Shown here: positions 61,732-64,000 of the stretch, piece by piece
Numbering within the stretch: the stretch's first letter is position 1
Layout: each line of letters starts with the position of its first letter
Program-made: the position numbers and the translations under genes
The notes under the pieces: generated by a model
What the model was told of the DNA's origin: nothing
Databases searched by the model: none
Seen by the model: only the letters and a program-made list of their open reading frames with translations
NCBI RefSeq assembly: GCF_016865525.2
Contig: NZ_CP075169.1
Location: forward strand, 2,232,337 to 2,296,336
DNA: 64,000 bases
From: Sodalis ligni
GTDB taxonomy: Bacteria > Pseudomonadota > Gammaproteobacteria > Enterobacterales > Enterobacteriaceae
Direction of reading: 5' to 3'

Positions 61732-64000
61732 ATGAAAACATTGAAGAACTGGATACTGTCGCGGCAAACCGATGCGTTCGTTGAGCTTAAGGTGGACGAT
61801 CTGCATATTTTTCGCCTGTATGTGCTGGAAAACGGCCTGTTCCGGGTGTTGATCAAACGGCAGGGCACGCTGGCGCTGGATCGCACCTGGAGTATCGCGC
61901 CAAAGCAGGACGTCCCCTGGGAAGGACGCGAGCGCGAATATGTCGGCGATTTCTCCCGGCCGGGCTATCAGCTTGAGCAGGACGGCGATACGCTGCGCGT
62001 TTGTACCCATACCCTCAGGGTGACGGTACATCAGCCGCTATGGCTGGAATGGGAATACCGCCTGCAGGACCGGTGGATGCCGCTGGCCGCCGATCGTCCC
62101 ACCGGGGCCTATCTGCTCAATGCCCACGGCGACGGCATTGAACATTACCAGCGGCGCCATGGGCAGGAACGTTATTACGGACTGGGAGAAAAGGCCGGCG
62201 ACCTCAATCGCCTCGGCAGGCGTTATGAAATGCGCAATCTGGATGCCATGGGCTATAACGCCGCCTCAACCGATCCTCTGTACAAGCATATCCCTTTCAC
62301 CATCACCCAGCGCAGCGATGCCAGTTTCGGGGTTTTCTACGATAACCTCAGCAGCAGCTGGTTTGATTTGGGCAATGAACTGGATAATTATCATCCGGCT
62401 TACCGCCGCTATCGCGCCGAGGCGGGGGATCTTGACTATTACCTGTTCCTTGGCCCGCGCGTGCTGGACGTCACCAAGGCATTCGTGCGGCTGACCGGTA
62501 AAACCCTGTTTGGTCCGAAATGGAGCCTCGGTTACAGCGGGTCCACCATGCATTATACCGACGCGCCTGATGCCCAGCGGCAACTGATGAAATTTATCGC
62601 GCTGTGCCGGGAACACGCTATCCCCTGTGATTCGTTTCAGCTTTCCTCCGGCTATACCTCTATTAATGACAAGCGTTATGTCTTCAATTGGAACCTTGAA
62701 AAATTTCCCCGGCCCCGGGATATGACCCGTGCGTTCCATCAGGCGGGGCTGAAACTGGCGGCCAATATCAAACCCTGCCTGCTGCTGGATCATCCGCAGT
62801 ACGACGAAGCGGCGGCGCAAGGGCTGTTTATCCGCGATTCGCAGTCTGACGGTCCGGCGCGCTCGGTTTTCTGGGATGACGAGGGGGCCAGCCTGGATTT
62901 TACCAATCCCGACACGGTCGCCTGGTGGCAAAAAAATGTCCGGCAACAGCTGCTGGACATGGGCATCGATGCTACGTGGAATGACAACAACGAGTATGAA
63001 CTGTGGGACGGGGAAGCCCGCTGCCATGGATTTGGCCGGGAAATCGCCATCAAGCACATCCGGCCGGTGATGCCGCTGCTGATGATGCGGGCGTCGTTTG
63101 AGGCACAGCTGCGGTTCGCGCCGGATAAACGGCCCTATTTGATCTCCCGTTCCGGCTGTGGGGGAATGCAGCGCTATGTACAGACCTGGAGCGGAGATAA
63201 TCGCACCAGTTGGCAAACTCTGCGTTTCAATACCCGCATGGGCATCGGGATGAGCCTGTCCGGATTATATAACGTCGGTCACGACGTCGGCGGTTTTTCC
63301 GGCGAACGGCCGGATGCGGAGCTGTTCGTCCGCTGGGTGCAAAACGGCGTGATGCACCCGCGCTTTACCATTCACTCCTGGAACGATGACGGCACCGTCA
63401 ACGAACCCTGGATGTATCCGGCGGCCACCCCGGCGGTACGCGAAGCCATTCGCTTGCGCTACCGGTTGATGCCATATCTTTATACCCTGTTCTGGCTGGC
63501 CTGCAGTGAAGATGAGCCGATGCTGCGCCCGACGTTTCTCGATCATGAACAGGATGAACGTACCTTTGCGGAAACCGACGATTTCATGCTGGGGCGAGAC
63601 CTGCTGGTGGCAAGCGTTGTCGAGCCGGGGGCGCGTCGGCGCAGGGTCTACCTGCCCGACAATCAGTGCGGCTGGTACGATTGGCATAGCGGACAGTACT
63701 TCACCGGCGGGCAGGAGATTGTGCTGGATGCTCCCCTTGAACGCCTGCCGCTGCTGGTGCGGGCCGGCGCGGCGATTCCCCTTTCCGGCCATTATCACTG
63801 CCAGGACAGCGCGGCGGATGACCGGCGCCGGCTGGCGCTTTTCCCCCTGTCGGGCATCGGCTCAGGTACCGGGCTGCTGTATGAGGATGACGGAGAGAGC
63901 TTCGGCTGGCGGGACGGGCATGCCCTTTGGCTGCGCTGGGAAATGCACAGCAAGGCTGACCGGATAGATATCCGTTTCCAGCAAGAGGGAGATTACCGCC
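61732..64000 (+). CDS. Glycoside hydrolase family 31 (alpha-glucosidase/alpha-xylosidase type), truncated by window edge
   Basis: Open from ATG 61732 (MKTLKNWILSRQTDAFVELKVDDLHIF) to the window end, ~756 residues in view. An N-terminal beta domain includes QERYYGLGEKAGDLNRLGRRYEMRNLD, followed by the GH31 barrel. The nucleophile is Asp418 in MGIDATWNDNNEYELW and the acid/base Asp518 in YNVGHDVGGFSG; ISRSGCGGMQRYVQTWSGDN holds the usual arginine/tryptophan region. Bond specificity (glucose, xylose, other) cannot be fixed. It is 20 nt after the MFS gene and cytoplasmic, with no signal peptide, so it likely acts on the imported glycoside. Confidence 0.9.
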   Translation, partial: MKTLKNWILSRQTDAFVELKVDDLHIFRLYVLENGLFRVLIKRQGTLALDRTWSIAPKQDVPWEGREREYVGDFSRPGYQLEQDGDTLRVCTHTLRVTVHQPLWLEWEYRLQDRWMPLAADRPTGAYLLNAHGDGIEHYQRRHGQERYYGLGEKAGDLNRLGRRYEMRNLDAMGYNAASTDPLYKHIPFTITQRSDASFGVFYDNLSSSWFDLGNELDNYHPAYRRYRAEAGDLDYYLFLGPRVLDVTKAFVRLTGKTLFGPKWSLGYSGSTMHYTDAPDAQRQLMKFIALCREHAIPCDSFQLSSGYTSINDKRYVFNWNLEKFPRPRDMTRAFHQAGLKLAANIKPCLLLDHPQYDEAAAQGLFIRDSQSDGPARSVFWDDEGASLDFTNPDTVAWWQKNVRQQLLDMGIDATWNDNNEYELWDGEARCHGFGREIAIKHIRPVMPLLMMRASFEAQLRFAPDKRPYLISRSGCGGMQRYVQTWSGDNRTSWQTLRFNTRMGIGMSLSGLYNVGHDVGGFSGERPDAELFVRWVQNGVMHPRFTIHSWNDDGTVNEPWMYPAATPAVREAIRLRYRLMPYLYTLFWLACSEDEPMLRPTFLDHEQDERTFAETDDFMLGRDLLVASVVEPGARRRRVYLPDNQCGWYDWHSGQYFTGGQEIVLDAPLERLPLLVRAGAAIPLSGHYHCQDSAADDRRRLALFPLSGIGSGTGLLYEDDGESFGWRDGHALWLRWEMHSKADRIDIRFQQEGDYR

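Overview
The window looks like an accessory, catabolism-rich stretch of an Enterobacterales chromosome. Three gene sets point there: treB/treC/treR, a DmsD-type chaperone, and a rhmR-rhmD-rhmT-rhmA block in the Escherichia coli yfaXWVU order. Type I-E CRISPR remains and two TATACCC-armed intergenic repeats agree. The many frameshifted genes would suit a Sodalis-like or other recently niche-shifted lineage. That placement is an inference, and sequencing error in short homopolymers is a competing explanation for some of the breaks.

Layout. 1-9.6 kb (minus strand): an IclR regulator, a five-gene oligopeptide-type ABC importer, an M19 dipeptidase broken by an in-frame TAG, and hydantoinase B and A (A runs off the left edge). 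9.8-14.5 kb (plus): dmsD, then a ribose-type sugar ABC transporter whose ATPase and permease are frameshifted while the binding protein is intact. 14.6-18.9 kb: trehalose hydrolase and PTS permease, divergent from treR with a perfect palindromic operator between them. 19-21.5 kb: a RhtA-like exporter, a three-repeat relict CRISPR array, an intact antitoxin with a dead toxin, and a 5' stump of cas3 running almost directly into an orphan CRISPR repeat. This is a collapsed type I-E locus. 21.7-24.1 kb: an MFS exporter and Rpn and GNAT remnants.

24.7-34.1 kb (plus) is the most unusual part. It encodes a 1662-residue pyruvate:ferredoxin-oxidoreductase-like protein with an extra C-terminal ferredoxin domain. 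Its gene overlaps by 4 nt the gene for a 950-residue protein fusing an unrecognised N-terminal region, an NfnB/GltD-like flavoprotein and an NfnA/SudB-like reductase. An aldehyde dehydrogenase follows. Together they look like a two-polypeptide 2-oxoacid:NAD(P) oxidoreductase with built-in electron wiring.

34.4-45.6 kb (minus): a second hydantoin/ureide cluster (FCD-GntR regulator, cyclic amidohydrolase, PuuE-like deacetylase, AllA-like lyase, ABC importer, epimerase, SDR) with candidate operators. 46.4-54.4 kb: a sugar or sugar-acid catabolic cluster (isomerase and enolase-superfamily genes broken; MFS, SDR, aldolase and GlcG-like genes intact), bracketed by two matching LacI-type operators and ending with the LacI regulator. 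54.7-59.0 kb: L-rhamnonate catabolism. 59.1-64 kb: a frameshifted LacI regulator divergent from an MFS transporter and a GH31 glycosidase that runs off the right edge, with two inverted copies of one operator-like sequence between them.
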